In this document: piece after piece, positions 22,889-33,560 of the stretch
Layout: each line of letters begins with the position of its first letter
How positions within the stretch are numbered: the stretch's first letter is position 1
DNA from: Panulirus ornatus
Taxonomy: Eukaryota; Arthropoda; Malacostraca; Decapoda; Palinuridae
DNA: 64,000 nt
Direction: 5' to 3'
Assembly (NCBI RefSeq): GCF_036320965.1
Contig: NC_092242.1
Coordinates: forward strand, 70,285,762-70,349,761
The notes under the pieces: generated by a model
What the model was told of the DNA's origin: nothing
Databases searched by the model: none
What the model saw: only the letters and a program-made list of their open reading frames with translations
Position numbers and translations under genes: made by a program

Positions 22889-23962
22889 ATGTTTATGGAT
22901 GGGGTTGTTAGGGAGGTAAATGCAAGAGTATTGGAAAGAGGGGCAAGTATGAAGTCTGTTGGGGATGAGAGAGCTTGGGAAGTGAGTCAGTTCTTGTTCG
23001 CTGATGATACAGCGCTGGTGGCTGATTCATGTGAGAAACTGCAGAAGCTGGTGACTGAGTTTGGTAAAGTGTGTGAAAGAAGAAAGTTAAGAGTAAATGT
23101 GAATAAGAGCAAGGTTATTAAGTACAGTAGGGTTGAGGGTCAAGTCAATTGGGAGGTGAGTTTGAATGGAGAAAAACTGGAGGAAGTGAAGTGTTTTAGA
23201 TATCTGGGAGTGGATCTGGCAGCGGATGGAACCATGGAAGCGGAAGTGGATCATAGGGTGGGGGAGGGGGCGAAAATTCTGGGAGCCTTGAAGAATGTGT
23301 GGAAGTCGAGAACATTATCTCGGAAAGCAAAAATGGGTATGTTTGAAGGAATAGTGGTTCCAACAATGTTGTATGGTTGCGAGGCGTGGACTATGGATAG
23401 AGTTGTGCACAGGAGGGTGGATGTGCTGGAAATGAGATGTTTGAGGACAATGTGTGGTGTGAGGTGGTTTGATCGAGTAAGTAACGTAAGGGTAAGAGAG
23501 ATGTGTGGAAATAAAAAGAGCGTGGTTGAGAGAGCAGAAGAGGGTGTTTTGAATGGTTTGGTCACATGGAGAGAATGAGTGAGGAAAGACTGACCAAGAG
23601 GATATATGTGTCGGAGGTGGAGGGAACGAGGAGAAGAGGGAGACCAAATTGGAGGTGGAAAGATGGGAGTGAAAAAGATTTTGTGTGATCGGGGCCTGAA
23701 CATGCAGGAGGGTGAAAGGAGGGCAAGGAATAGAGTGAATTGGATCGATGTGGTATACCGGGGTTGACGTGCTGTCAGTGGATTGAATTAAGGCATGTGA
23801 AGCGTCTGGGGTAAACCATGGTAAGCTGTGTAGGTATGTATATTTGCGTGTGTGTGGACGTATGTATATACATGTGTATGGGGTGGGTTGGGCCATTTCT
23901 TTCGTCTGTTTCCTTGCGCTACCTCGCAAACGCGGGAGACAGCGGGAAAAAAAAAAAAAAAA
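22887..23962 (+). mobile_element. Young 5'-truncated RTE-like LINE copy (chain copy 1)
   Basis: Begins at LFMDGVVREVNARVLERG, directly after (TA)n. It encodes FADDTALVADS, VNVNKSKVIKYSR, YLGVDLAADGTMEAEV, MLYGCEAWTMDRVV and RWFDRVSN. A one-base deletion near 23550 (tttgaatggtttgg for tttgaaatggtttgg) and an extra g near 23665 break the C-terminal frame. The short 3' UTR and poly(A) run into the next (TA)n. Confidence 0.9.

Positions 23963-24038
<76 letters not shown>
23963..24038. repeat. (TA)n microsatellite
   Basis: About 76 bases of TA with a single g interruption, joined to the poly(A) of the previous copy and the 5' end of the next. Confidence 0.97.
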
Positions 24039-24042
<4 letters not shown>

Positions 24043-24871
24043 AGGTACAGTAGGGTTGAGGGTCAAGTCAATTGGGAGGTGAGTTTGAATGGAGAAAAAC
24101 TGGAGGAAGTGAAGTGTTTTAGATATCTGGGAGTGGATCTGTCAGCGGATGGAACCATGGAAGCGGAAGTGGATCATAGGGTGGGGGAGGGGGCGAAAAT
24201 TTTGGGAGCCTTGAAAAATGTGTGGAAGTCGAGAACATTATCTCGGAAAGCAAAAATGGGTATGTTTGAAGGAATAGTGGTTCCAACAATGTTGTATGGT
24301 TGCGAGGCGTGGGCTATGGATAGAGTTGTGCGCAGGAGGATGGATGTGCTGGAAATGAGATGTTTGAGGACAATGTGTGGTGTGAGGTGGTTTGATCGAG
24401 TAAGTAACGTAAGGGTAAGAGAGATGTGTGGAAATAAAAAGAGCGTGGTTGAGAGAGCAGAAGAGGGTGTTTTGAAATGGTTTGGGCACATGGAGAGAAT
24501 GAGTGAGGAAAGATTGACCAAGAGGATATATGTGTCGGAGGTGGAGGGAACGAGGAGAAGAGGGAGACCAAATTGGAGGTGGAAAGATGGAGTGAAAAAG
24601 ATTTTGTGTGATCGGGGCCTGAACATGCAGGAGGGTGAAAGGAGGGCAAGAAATAGAGTGAATTGGAGCGATGTGGTATACAGGGGTTGACGTGCTGTCA
24701 GTGGATTGAATCAAGGCATGTGAAGCGTCTGGGGTAAACCATGGAAAGCTGTGTAGGTATGTATATTTGCGTGTGTGGACGTGTGTATGTACGTGTGTAT
24801 GGGGGTTGGGCCATTTCTTTCGTCTGTTTCCTTGCGCTACCTCGCAAACGCGGGAGACAGCGACAAAGTAT

Positions 24872-24887
<16 letters not shown>
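24039..24887 (+). mobile_element. Young 5'-truncated RTE-like LINE copy (chain copy 2)
   Basis: Begins at VIRYSRVEGQVNWEV immediately after (TA)n. The C-terminal part is one undamaged frame down to the stop at 24690: YLGVDLSADGTMEAEV, MLYGCEAWAMDRVVRRRMDV, RWFDRVSN, KWFGHMERMSEERLTKRIYV and RPNWRWKDGVKKIL. The short 3' UTR ends in ggagacagcgacaaagtat and poly(A). The coding remnant has no catalytic RT or endonuclease residues. Confidence 0.92.
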
Positions 24888-24902
<15 letters not shown>

Positions 24903-26556
24903 CAGCAGGTTTGGATGGTATTGCAGTGGAATTTATTAAAAAAGGGGGTGACTGTATCATTGACTGGTTGGTAAGGTTATTCAATGTATGTGTGACTCAT
25001 GGTGAGGTGCCTGAGGATTGGCGGAATGCGTGCATAGTGCCACTGTACAAAGGCAAAGGGGATAAGAGTGAGTGCTCAAATTACAGAGGTATAAGTTTGT
25101 TGAGTATTCCTGGTAAATTATAAGGGAGGGTATTGATTGAGAGGGTGAAGGCATATACAGAGCATCAGATTGGGGAAGAGCAGTGTGGTTTCAGAAGTGG
25201 TAGAGGATGTGTGGATCAAGTGTTTGCTTTGAAGAATGTATGTGAGAAATACTTAGAAAAGCAAATGGATTTGTATGTAGCATTTATGGATCTGGAGAAG
25301 GCATATGATTGAGTTGATAGAGATGCTCTGTGGAAGGTATTAAGAATATATGGTGTGGGAGGCAAGTTGTTAGAAGCAGTGAAAAGTTTTTATCGAGGAT
25401 GTAAGGCATGTGTACGTGCAGGAAGAGAGGAAAGTGATTGGTTCTCAGTGAATGTAGGTTTGCGGCAGGGGTGTGTGATGTCTCCATGGTTGTTTAATTT
25501 GTTTATGGATGGGGTTGTTAGGGAGGTGAATGCAAGAGTTTTGGAAAGAGGGGCAAGTATGAAGTCTGTTAGGGATGAGAGAGCTTGGGAAGTGAGTCAG
25601 TTGTTGTTCGCTGATGATACAGCGCTGGTGGCTGATTCATGTGAGAAATTGCAGAAGCTGGTGACTGAGTTTGGTAAAGTGTGTGAAAGAAGAAAGTTAA
25701 GAGTAAATGTGAATAAGAGCAAGGTAATTAGGTACAGTAGGGTTGAGGGTCAAGTCAATTGGGAGGTAAGTTTGAATGGAGAAAAACTGGAGGAAGTAAA
25801 GTGTTTTAGATATCTGGGAAAGGATCTGGCAGCGGATGGAACCATGGAAGCGGAAGTGGATCATAGGGTCGGGAGGGGGTGAAAATTCTGGGAGCCATGA
25901 AGAATGTGTGGAAGTCGAGAACATTATCTCGGAAAGCTAAAATGGGTATGTTTGAAGGAATAGTGTTTCCAACAATGTTGTATGGTTGCGAGGCGTGGGC
26001 TATGGATAGAGTTGTGCGCAGGAGGATGGATGTGCTGGAAATGAGATGTTTGAGGACAATGTGTGGTGTGAGGTGGTTTGATCAAGTAAGTAATGTAAGG
26101 GTAAGAGAGATGTGTGGAAATAAAAAGAGCATGGTTGAGAGAGCAGAAGAGGGTGTTTTGAAATGGTTTGGGCACATGGAGAGAATGAGTGAGGAAAGAT
26201 TGACCAAGAGGATATATGTGTCGGAGGTGGAGGGAACGAGGAGAAGAGGGAGACCAAATTGGAGGTGGAAAGATGGAGTGAAAAAGATTTTGTGTGATCG
26301 GGGCCTGAACATGCAGGAGGGTGAAAGGAGGGCAAGGAATAGAGTGAATTGGATCGATGTGGTATACCGGGGTTGACGTGCTGTCAGTGGATTGAATCAG
26401 GGCATGTGAAGCGTCTGGGGTAAACCATGGAAAGCTGTGTAGGTATGTATATTTGCGTGTGTGGACGTATGTATATACATGTGTATGGGGATGGGTTGGG
26501 CCATTTCTTTCGTCTGTTTCCTTGCGCTACCTCGCAAACGCGGGAGACAGCGGCAA

Positions 26557-26564
<8 letters not shown>
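24903..26564 (+). mobile_element. Young 5'-truncated RTE-like LINE copy (chain copy 3)
   Basis: Begins at AGLDGIAVEFIKKGGD after (TA)n. RT motifs are present: YRGISLLSIPGKL, GFRSGRGCVDQVFALK, MDLEKAYD, GLRQGCVMSPWLFNLFMDGVV, FADDTALVADS and YLGKDLAADGTMEAEV. The C-terminal frame (25879-26376) runs to RPNWRWKDGVKKIL. Visible breaks are a TAA at 25121, a TGA after AYD at 25310 and a small deletion near 25875. The short 3' UTR and poly(A) lead into (TA)n at 26565. Confidence 0.92.
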
Positions 26565-26587
<23 letters not shown>

Positions 26588-26691
26588 TGAGTGTGTGGGT
26601 GAGTATGGATAAATATGTGTATGTGGGTGGGTTGGGCCATTCTTTCGTCTGTTTCCCTGCACTACCTCGTTAACGCGGGACAGCGACAAAG

Positions 26692-26749
<58 letters not shown>

Positions 26750-26863
26750 TTTTATTATTATTATACTTTGTCGCTGTCTCCCGCGTTTGCGAGGTAGCGC
26801 AAGGAAACAGACGAAAGAAATGGCCCAACCCCCCCATACACATGTATATACATACGTCCACAT

Positions 26864-26928
<65 letters not shown>
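26565..26928. repeat. (TA)n tracts interleaved with two LINE 3' ends in opposite orientation
   Basis: The order is (TA)n 26565-26588, a plus-strand terminal fragment 26589-26692 (gggttgggccattctttcg to gacagcgacaaag), (TA)n 26696-26741 with a T run, a minus-strand terminal fragment 26760-26862, then (CA)n/(TA)n 26863-26928. No coding DNA is attached to either fragment. Confidence 0.85.
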
Positions 26929-26930
<2 letters not shown>

Positions 26931-27366
26931 CAGAAACGTTAAGTGCATAAACAATAACGTGTTTGATTTGTGCCTAAGTCTTATAGATAAATGCTCAATA
27001 ATCATGTAGGTCTTACTATGAATTTGTTCAAAATATAATGTCTCAATAAATCGGGGCAGGAAGTCATGTAAGATCATTTCAGTCTCAGTACTCCTCGTGC
27101 ATTTGTTTACATAGATGTGAACCCGTACGAATGATGACGTCACGGCAATAGAAGTGCTGACCTTTTTTCTATCCACAAGTACAAACTTATCCAGAAATCA
27201 ATCGTTTCAATTTTGTTCTTCGGGAATTATTTATTGACTATCAACATACTTGTGTCTATAAAATCAAAGAACCCTGTGTAATTATTAATTTGTACAGTTC
27301 AGGAACGGAGTTTTGCATTGGAGATGGCCCCATCTTGGTTATTTCTTACATTTATACAAATTTTTA

Positions 27367-27369
<3 letters not shown>
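26929..27369. other. Low-copy DNA; contains a palindromic CRE-like octamer
   Basis: No gene seen. TGACGTCA at 27135-27142 is a perfect cAMP-response-element palindrome, but there is no independent promoter evidence. Confidence 0.3.

Positions 27370-27438
<69 letters not shown>
27370..27438. repeat. (GA)n microsatellite
   Basis: Uninterrupted AG/GA repeat of 69 bases. On the minus strand it produces the Leu-Ser repeat at the end of the overlapping ORF. Confidence 0.98.
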
Positions 27439-27441
<3 letters not shown>

Positions 27442-27763
27442 CGTGAGTTCTAAAAATCAATAAATGTCTGCCTGTCCAAGGGGAAAAACCGCTTGTGACA
27501 TCTTTTAAAGAACATTTTACCGAGGCCGGAAGTATGAGGCAAGCAAAAGCACCAAATGTTATCATAATAGGGAAATATATAAATGCCCATATTCTATAAA
27601 GTATCAATAATGCCATTGGAATCACCAACACAAAGTAAAATGAAACTACTGACTTACCTAAATCCTTATTTTCCCATTTATCATAAACACGCCATACAAT
27701 GTATGCGTGCTGATCCAATAATCGTCAGTAAATTTCCGTACAAGCTGAAATTTCTGGTTCCAT
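27439..27763 (-). CDS. Candidate membrane-protein exon(s) with an in-frame TGA
   Basis: The minus-strand frame from ATG at 27763 reads MEPEISACTEIY, a TGA at 27727-27725, then RLLDQHAYIVWRVYDKWENKDLG, followed by hydrophobic segments (VVSFYFVLVIPMALLILYRI and IYFPIMITFGAFACLIL) and ASVKCSLKDV. The composition is protein-like. A consensus splice donor (GATTTAG|GTAAGT) lies at 27658, so the hydrophobic part may be intron translated by chance or a retained exon. The TGA could be a true stop with translation starting later, a mutated Trp codon, or sequence error. The frame runs into the (GA)n tract, so its true end is unknown. Family not recognised. Confidence 0.28.
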
Positions 27764-29158
27764 GACTGGAAGTAATAATGCTCCAAGGGCGTAGATATGA
27801 ATTTTCAACGTTTCACCAAAACCAATTCACTCTTAAAACACTAGTCACGGCAGGAAATATTAGGATTTGTTTATCTGCTTTTCTCTGATGCTAAAGCTGA
27901 TGGTAGACGAGCCATTGACCAACCCTGCAGACTGATAACAAAAATTTTGTGTCAGCCTCTTCCAGTGTGGATCTGGGTACCCCCCAAGTTACACGACGGG
28001 GGGTGATCCCGTTCCACACGTGCTGAGGGCCACCAGGCTAACAAAAATCAGATTCCAGGAAAAAAATTCGACCGAGATGTACGGACAACTTGAAGCGCAC
28101 GATATCACTGTACAGCCAACGTCAGCGATGAGGTGAATGAGCATGTCTGGCCTGGGGAAGCCTGTCCAACAAGGGAGACAGAGTTGCCTCACACTGCCAC
28201 TCATCTTTCATTTCTTAAACAAAATTACTTCTGTAAACATAACGACGCCCAATATATCCATTACAAAATTAGTAAAGGTAAATTTATAACACACTTTTAC
28301 CTCTATAAAAACGTAAAAATGATATATCGTACGTAACATTCTATCTGGCATCTTGTGAATAATCAATAATTGAACTGGCGCAGACTGGCGCAGAAGCGAC
28401 CATGTCTGAAACCTGAACCCCCGACACGAGAAATGTCTTACGAATGAAGATGAGGTAGTCACGTCTAAGAAGAACAAACAGCAGCAACACTAGAAAATAA
28501 TGAATTTTGTATATACTGCTAGTTCAACAGAGAAGGCGTGGTTATTTAATGATGGGATCTAATTACTTTACGTAAGCTCCAGTAAATTTTTTATCCCATC
28601 ATCTCTATTTTCCAATTGTTGGTTCTACACAATAGTCTTAATCTGCATGTCCACCAGGGGATTATCTTTGAATTCAAGTTATGTTCTTATACTCTACCAG
28701 GTAAGGATACCATATATCAATAAGGGCAAACATTTCTCAGTCGCTTGGCTGACGTGGGATAAGCACATAAAACGCTCAGTACTTTAGTCGTATAGTTACT
28801 TGGTTATGAGGTGCCGATACGGAAAATGGCTTTTGATAAATATCTCCAAAAATAATTTTTTCCCTTTCGACCGACCCCTGAACACACAAACTCATTATTC
28901 TTTCATGTTCTCATACCACTTAAAAACTGTTTCGCGCCTCTAAACAATTTTGAATGTTACACAAAATAAATGGTAATAATCCCGCACAACGTTCCTTCCA
29001 CTACGTTAATTTTGTGATGTAATGGGGTGGAGTGACAATCAGGGGATCCAGAAAGCTAATTCATGATGCTAAACTTCCTTTTTGAATATATGGGATTATC
29101 GATGACACGGAAGATATATGCCAAGCGTGCCCAGTAGTTCATGTGGAAAGAATATGGA

Positions 29159-29162
<4 letters not shown>
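27764..29162. other. Low-copy DNA, no supported gene
   Basis: A relatively CpG- and GC-richer patch at 27955-28200 (ccgttccacacgtgctgagg) might be a 5' region for a minus-strand gene, but this is speculative. The rest is AT-rich with no recognisable feature. Confidence 0.35.

Positions 29163-29225
<63 letters not shown>
29163..29225. repeat. (TA)n microsatellite (left of LINE insertion)
   Basis: Uninterrupted TA repeat. A second tract of similar length follows the LINE at 30900. Confidence 0.97.
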
Positions 29226-29229
<4 letters not shown>

Positions 29230-30897
29230 TAGGGAAAATGAGTTGGTAAACAGAGAAGAGGTAGTAAAAGCTTTGCGGAAGATGAAAGCCGGCAAGGCAG
29301 CAGGTTTGGATGGTATTGCAGTGGAATTTATTAAAAAAGGGGGTGACTGTATTGTTGACTGGTTGGTAAGGTTATTTAATGTATGTATGACTCATGGTGA
29401 GGTGCCTGAGGATTGGCGGAATGCGTGCATAATGCCATTGTACAAAGGCAAAGGGGATAAGAGTGAGTGCTCAAATTACAGAGGTATAAGTTTGTTGAGT
29501 ATTCCTGGCAAATTATATGGGAGGGTATTGATTGAGAGGGTGAAGGCATGTACAGAGCATCAGATTGGGGAAGAGCAGTGTGGTTTCAGAAGTGGTAGAG
29601 GATGTGTGGATCAGGTGTTTGCTTTGAAGAATGTATGTGAGAAATACTTAGAAAAGCAAATGGATTTGTATGTAGCATTTATGGATCTGGAGAAGGCATA
29701 TGATAGAGTTGATAGAGATGCTCTGTGGAAGGTATTAAGAATATATGGTGTGGGAGGCAAGTTGTTAGAAGCAGTGAAAAGTTTTTATCGAGGATGTAAG
29801 GCATGTGTACGTGTAGGAAGAGAGGAAAGTGATTGGTTCTCAGTGAATGTACGTTTGCGGCAGGGGTGTGTGATGTCTCCATGGTTGTTTAATTTGTTTA
29901 TGGATGGGGTTGTTAGGGAGGTGAATGCAAGAGTTTTGGAAAGAGGGGCAAGTATGAAGTCTGTTGTGGATGAGAGAGCTTGGGAAGTGAGTCAGTTGTT
30001 GTTCGCTGATGATACAGCGCTGGTGGCTGATTGGAGTGAGAAACTGCAGAAGCTGGTGACTGAGTTTGGTAAAGTGTGTGAAAGAAGAAAGTTAAGAGTA
30101 AATGTGAATAAGAGCAAGGTTATTAGGTACAGTAGGGTTGAGGGTCAATTCAATTGGGAGGTGAGTTTGAATGGAGAAAAACTGGAGGAAGTGAAGTGTT
30201 TTAGATATCTGGGAGTGGATCTGGCAGCGGATGGAACCATGGAAGCGGAAGTGGATCATAGGGTGGGGGAAGGGGGCGAAAATTCTGGGAACCTTGAAGA
30301 ATGTGTGGAAGTCGAGAACATTATCTCGGAAAGCAAAAATGGGTATGTTTCAAGGAATAGTGGTTCCAACAATGTTGTATGGTTGCGAGGCGTGGACTAT
30401 GGATAGAGTTGTGCGCAGGAGGATGGATGTGCTGGAAATGAGATGTTTGAGGACAATGTGTGGTGTGAGGTGGTTTGATCGAGTAAGTAACGTAAGGGTA
30501 AGAGAGATGTGTGGAAATAAAAAGAGCGTGGTTGAGAGAGCAGAAGAGGGTGTTTTGAAATGGTTTGGTCACATGGAGAGAATGAGTGAGGAAAGATTGA
30601 CCAAGAGGATATATGTGTCGGAGGTGGAGGGAACGAGGAGAAGAGGGAGACCAAATTGGAGGTGGAAAGATGGAGTGAAAAAGATTTTGTGTGATCGGGG
30701 CCTGAACATGCAGGAAGGTGAAAGGAGGGCAAAGAATAGAGTGAATTGGAGCGATGTGGTATACCGGGGTTGACGTGCTGTCAGTGGATTGAATCAAGGC
30801 ATGTGTATGGGTGTGGGTTGGGCCATTTCTTTCGTCTGTTTCCTTGCGCTACCTCGCAAACGCGGGAGACAGCGGAAAAAAAAAGAAAAAAAAAAAA

Positions 30898-30899
<2 letters not shown>
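29226..30899 (+). mobile_element. Young 5'-truncated RTE-like LINE inserted within (TA)n
   Basis: The plus strand opens directly after (TA)n at the linker codons VRENELVNREEVVKALRKMKAGKAAG. RT motifs are intact by eye: NYRGISLLSIPGKLYGRVL, GFRSGRGCVDQVFALK, catalytic AFMDLEKAYDRVDRD, RLRQGCVMSPWLFNLFMD, FADDTALVAD and YLGVDLAADGTMEAEV. One extra g near 30269 shifts the frame; the second frame (30231-30773) holds MLYGCEAWTMDRVV and RPNWRWKDGVKKIL. The 3' UTR is even shorter than in other young copies, and an interrupted poly(A) precedes (TA)n. Confidence 0.93.

Positions 30900-30964
<65 letters not shown>
30900..30964. repeat. (TA)n microsatellite (right of LINE insertion)
   Basis: TA repeat immediately after the LINE A-tail. 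Together with 29163-29225 it brackets the insertion. Confidence 0.97.
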
Positions 30965-30965
<1 letters not shown>

Positions 30966-32900
30966 TTTTCATATAATCAATGGAACATTCTTTTGTCCAA
31001 GATTTTAGCCCAGTATAGCAATTCAAATTTTGTTTTAATTACAAGTCATGGTACAATATTATCAAAAATAATCGGAACCAGGAACTGTAACCTTTATAAC
31101 TAATAACAGGAATAGTACCATATTAGAAACTGATTAAAATAATGTCGATTTCAGGTTACTTCTCGTCACATAATATAAAATCAGGTAAAAAAAAAATCTT
31201 ATCACAGGTTATCTAAAAGCCCATAATGCTAATTCTCTAAGCTTCAGCACCGAAGTGAAACTTGCTCACGACATACGAGTGAAACTATCAAATCAACTGA
31301 GTTTACATGCAGTAAGTACGAAAGCTTTTCTACCAGCAAATATGTACTACACAGTGCGAATTACAGTCAGTCACAGAAATAAAATATGTAGTGTGCACCT
31401 AACTCTTACTATAATCCAAGTAAGAGAGCTATCTACCATACATAAGTATTAAAGTACCGTAAGTTATGAGAAAGCACTGCTCATAAGGTGATCAAAACAC
31501 CATTATTCCCCTGTAAAGGCTGTACTTCACAGGATATCACCCTATTCGACCAATATGCGCTTCTTACACACACACATAAGCGTCCCAGGCCTATGACGTC
31601 ACTGACACAAAGATGTAGATGCTCCTTCAGGCAAACAAATCACACCACTGTAGTATGTGCCCAAGCCCCTAAGAGTAACGTTTAGGAAAGTTTTTTTCTT
31701 AAAAGATAATGGGAGAAAGGAATGGGAAAATAAACATTTGCCCAGAAGGCTCAGCTTGTTTGAGCTCTACATCTGCAAACGAACTTGAAAGCCTCAGAAA
31801 GCATACTATATCGCTGTACCGGGACCTTTCGAACAATTCACCTTGTGTAAGTTTCGCCTGACTGACTCTATCAGAAGGTGGCACATCCAAAACTACATAA
31901 GGAAGATCGACCAAATGAAAGGAAAGGTAGCACCTGATACAAATACCTGGTAAACGCCATGGGCCTCTCCTGATAACTTCACCTTCCGAGAGATTCCTTA
32001 ACGAAGGCTACGGTAAAGGACACTTTCTTCCCATCACCATGGGCTTGTGGCAGCCAACCATGGCTGTGGGAAGTACAAAGGTTCATGGTCCCTGCCAACA
32101 AAAGTTTAAAAGAATATGGAAGAACTAACAAACATTTCTTTAACACAATTATGTTTCCCAAGATTCTAAAATGGTAGACATTCGTAAATTTGTAAAAGTT
32201 TTAGCGCTATCCTTGCTTATGGAAGATGATCTCGAAATTTTCGTAATTCATATGTGGAGTCGCTGCATAAGTTCCCCACACACTCCAATGAAAAAATGGT
32301 AAAGCCTTTTGCCAATGCTCCTATTTAGCCTGGGGGGAGGAAGTATCAATTTGCTTAGGGACTAAAGGGATCTCAAAAGAAATTGAAAAATTAATATAAA
32401 ATCCCTGAGACAAAAGCTACCTCACTGCACCTACACTGTTATTACTCTGCCTTTATTAAAATGGCTCAAGTAAAACTTTAGACACACTAACGCAGTTACT
32501 AATGATACTTCTATTTCTCTCAGAAAAGTCTGATGGTATTCTACACAAACTGGCTTTCTTTCTGACAGGACTAGGAACATTACTCTTATGGGTTCACCTT
32601 AGTATTTTCTTCATATATGGAATATCAAAAACATCTGTTACAGGTTCATCATACAGTACTTTCTTCAATACACATGCCAAAAAAATACAAATGCAAAGCT
32701 TCTCAAACATAAAGATTTGATGCTGGATCTCATATTCTTGGAAGAATCTTGAGGAGAATGGCAAGTATTCATCAGGCTTCAGTACAGAGGGTATTTTCCC
32801 CAACTAAGGGGTTTCCCCGAGTAACTAAACTTAAGAAACTAGTCAGTTCAGAATCACCGCCATGAATTCCAGGCTATGGCTAAGGTACCATCTTCACTGC
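30965..32900. other. Low-copy DNA, no supported gene
   Basis: AT-rich. A second palindromic TGACGTCA lies at 31594-31601. The DNA just below 32900 on the minus strand may be the decayed downstream part of the DIRS-like element. Confidence 0.4.
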
Positions 32901-33116
32901 CTATGACTCAAAATCAGGAGAAAAGTATACTGGGAGAAGGGCACTAGCCTTTTTGGCAAAAGATCTGCCCTGAGGCTCATGTACACTGAAGGAATCAATT
33001 TGAAAGATGATGCTCCCACTGGTATTTCTGGAAACTCTCCTTAACCTTGACAGAGCATCTGCCCATATGTTGCAAACTCCATATAGGGAAGATGCTTGAA
33101 TAAACCAATTCCTCAA
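32901..33116 (-). pseudogene. DIRS/Gypsy-like RNase H domain remnant
   Basis: The 71-codon minus-strand frame contains GVCNIWADALSRLRR, matching the well-known end of retroelement RNase H (the G-N-x-x-AD-x-LSR signature). It is followed by a segment ending FAKKASALLPVYFSPDFES, which resembles the DLFAT...LP.FVSP stretch that follows RNase H in DIRS-type elements. That second motif favours DIRS over Gypsy. Upstream RT and downstream tyrosine-recombinase regions could not be recognised, so the copy is old and fragmentary. This call rests on two short motifs. Confidence 0.45.
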
Positions 33117-33463
33117 GGCTGCTTAGGTAACAATGTAGTGGGTTATCTCCAGAAGAGGAGCATGACACACCTCAGTTCATTTGAAATTGGACAACAGTAG
33201 TTTGTCTAAAGTAAAATGGAATACCTGACCTAGCTTTCAATCACTTGGATAAGAAAACTGCTATGGAAGCACCATCTCTTTTCAACTGGCATGTTAATAT
33301 ATCTGGACCTAAGTCTATCCTCCTGCCTTTATTTGACTATCAAATGAGTAGAAGACACATACATAGTTCAGCATCCCTATTCAAACAAGTTCTCCATGCC
33401 AGTGGTCTCTGTAGATTTCATTTGCTTAACTTCTGAGCTTCACAAAGCTCTTGCAGTTTATGT

Positions 33464-33560
33464 CTTCCTACAACCCTGTCTTTTACTGAAAAGAAAATGT
33501 TCATCTATAAACTTCCTATATCCCTGTCTTTTACTGAAAAGAAAATGTTCATCTATAAAC
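33464..33560. repeat. 48-bp tandem duplication
   Basis: Two adjacent copies with period 48. The last 39 bases (33474-33512 and 33522-33560, starting ccctgtcttttactg) are identical, implying a recent duplication. It is in phase with a short plus-strand ORF, but that ORF has no other support. Confidence 0.95.

Noticed and set aside
27725..27727. Selenoprotein TGA
   Set aside because: No SECIS-like element or known selenoprotein family was recognised; kept only as an alternative in the finding.
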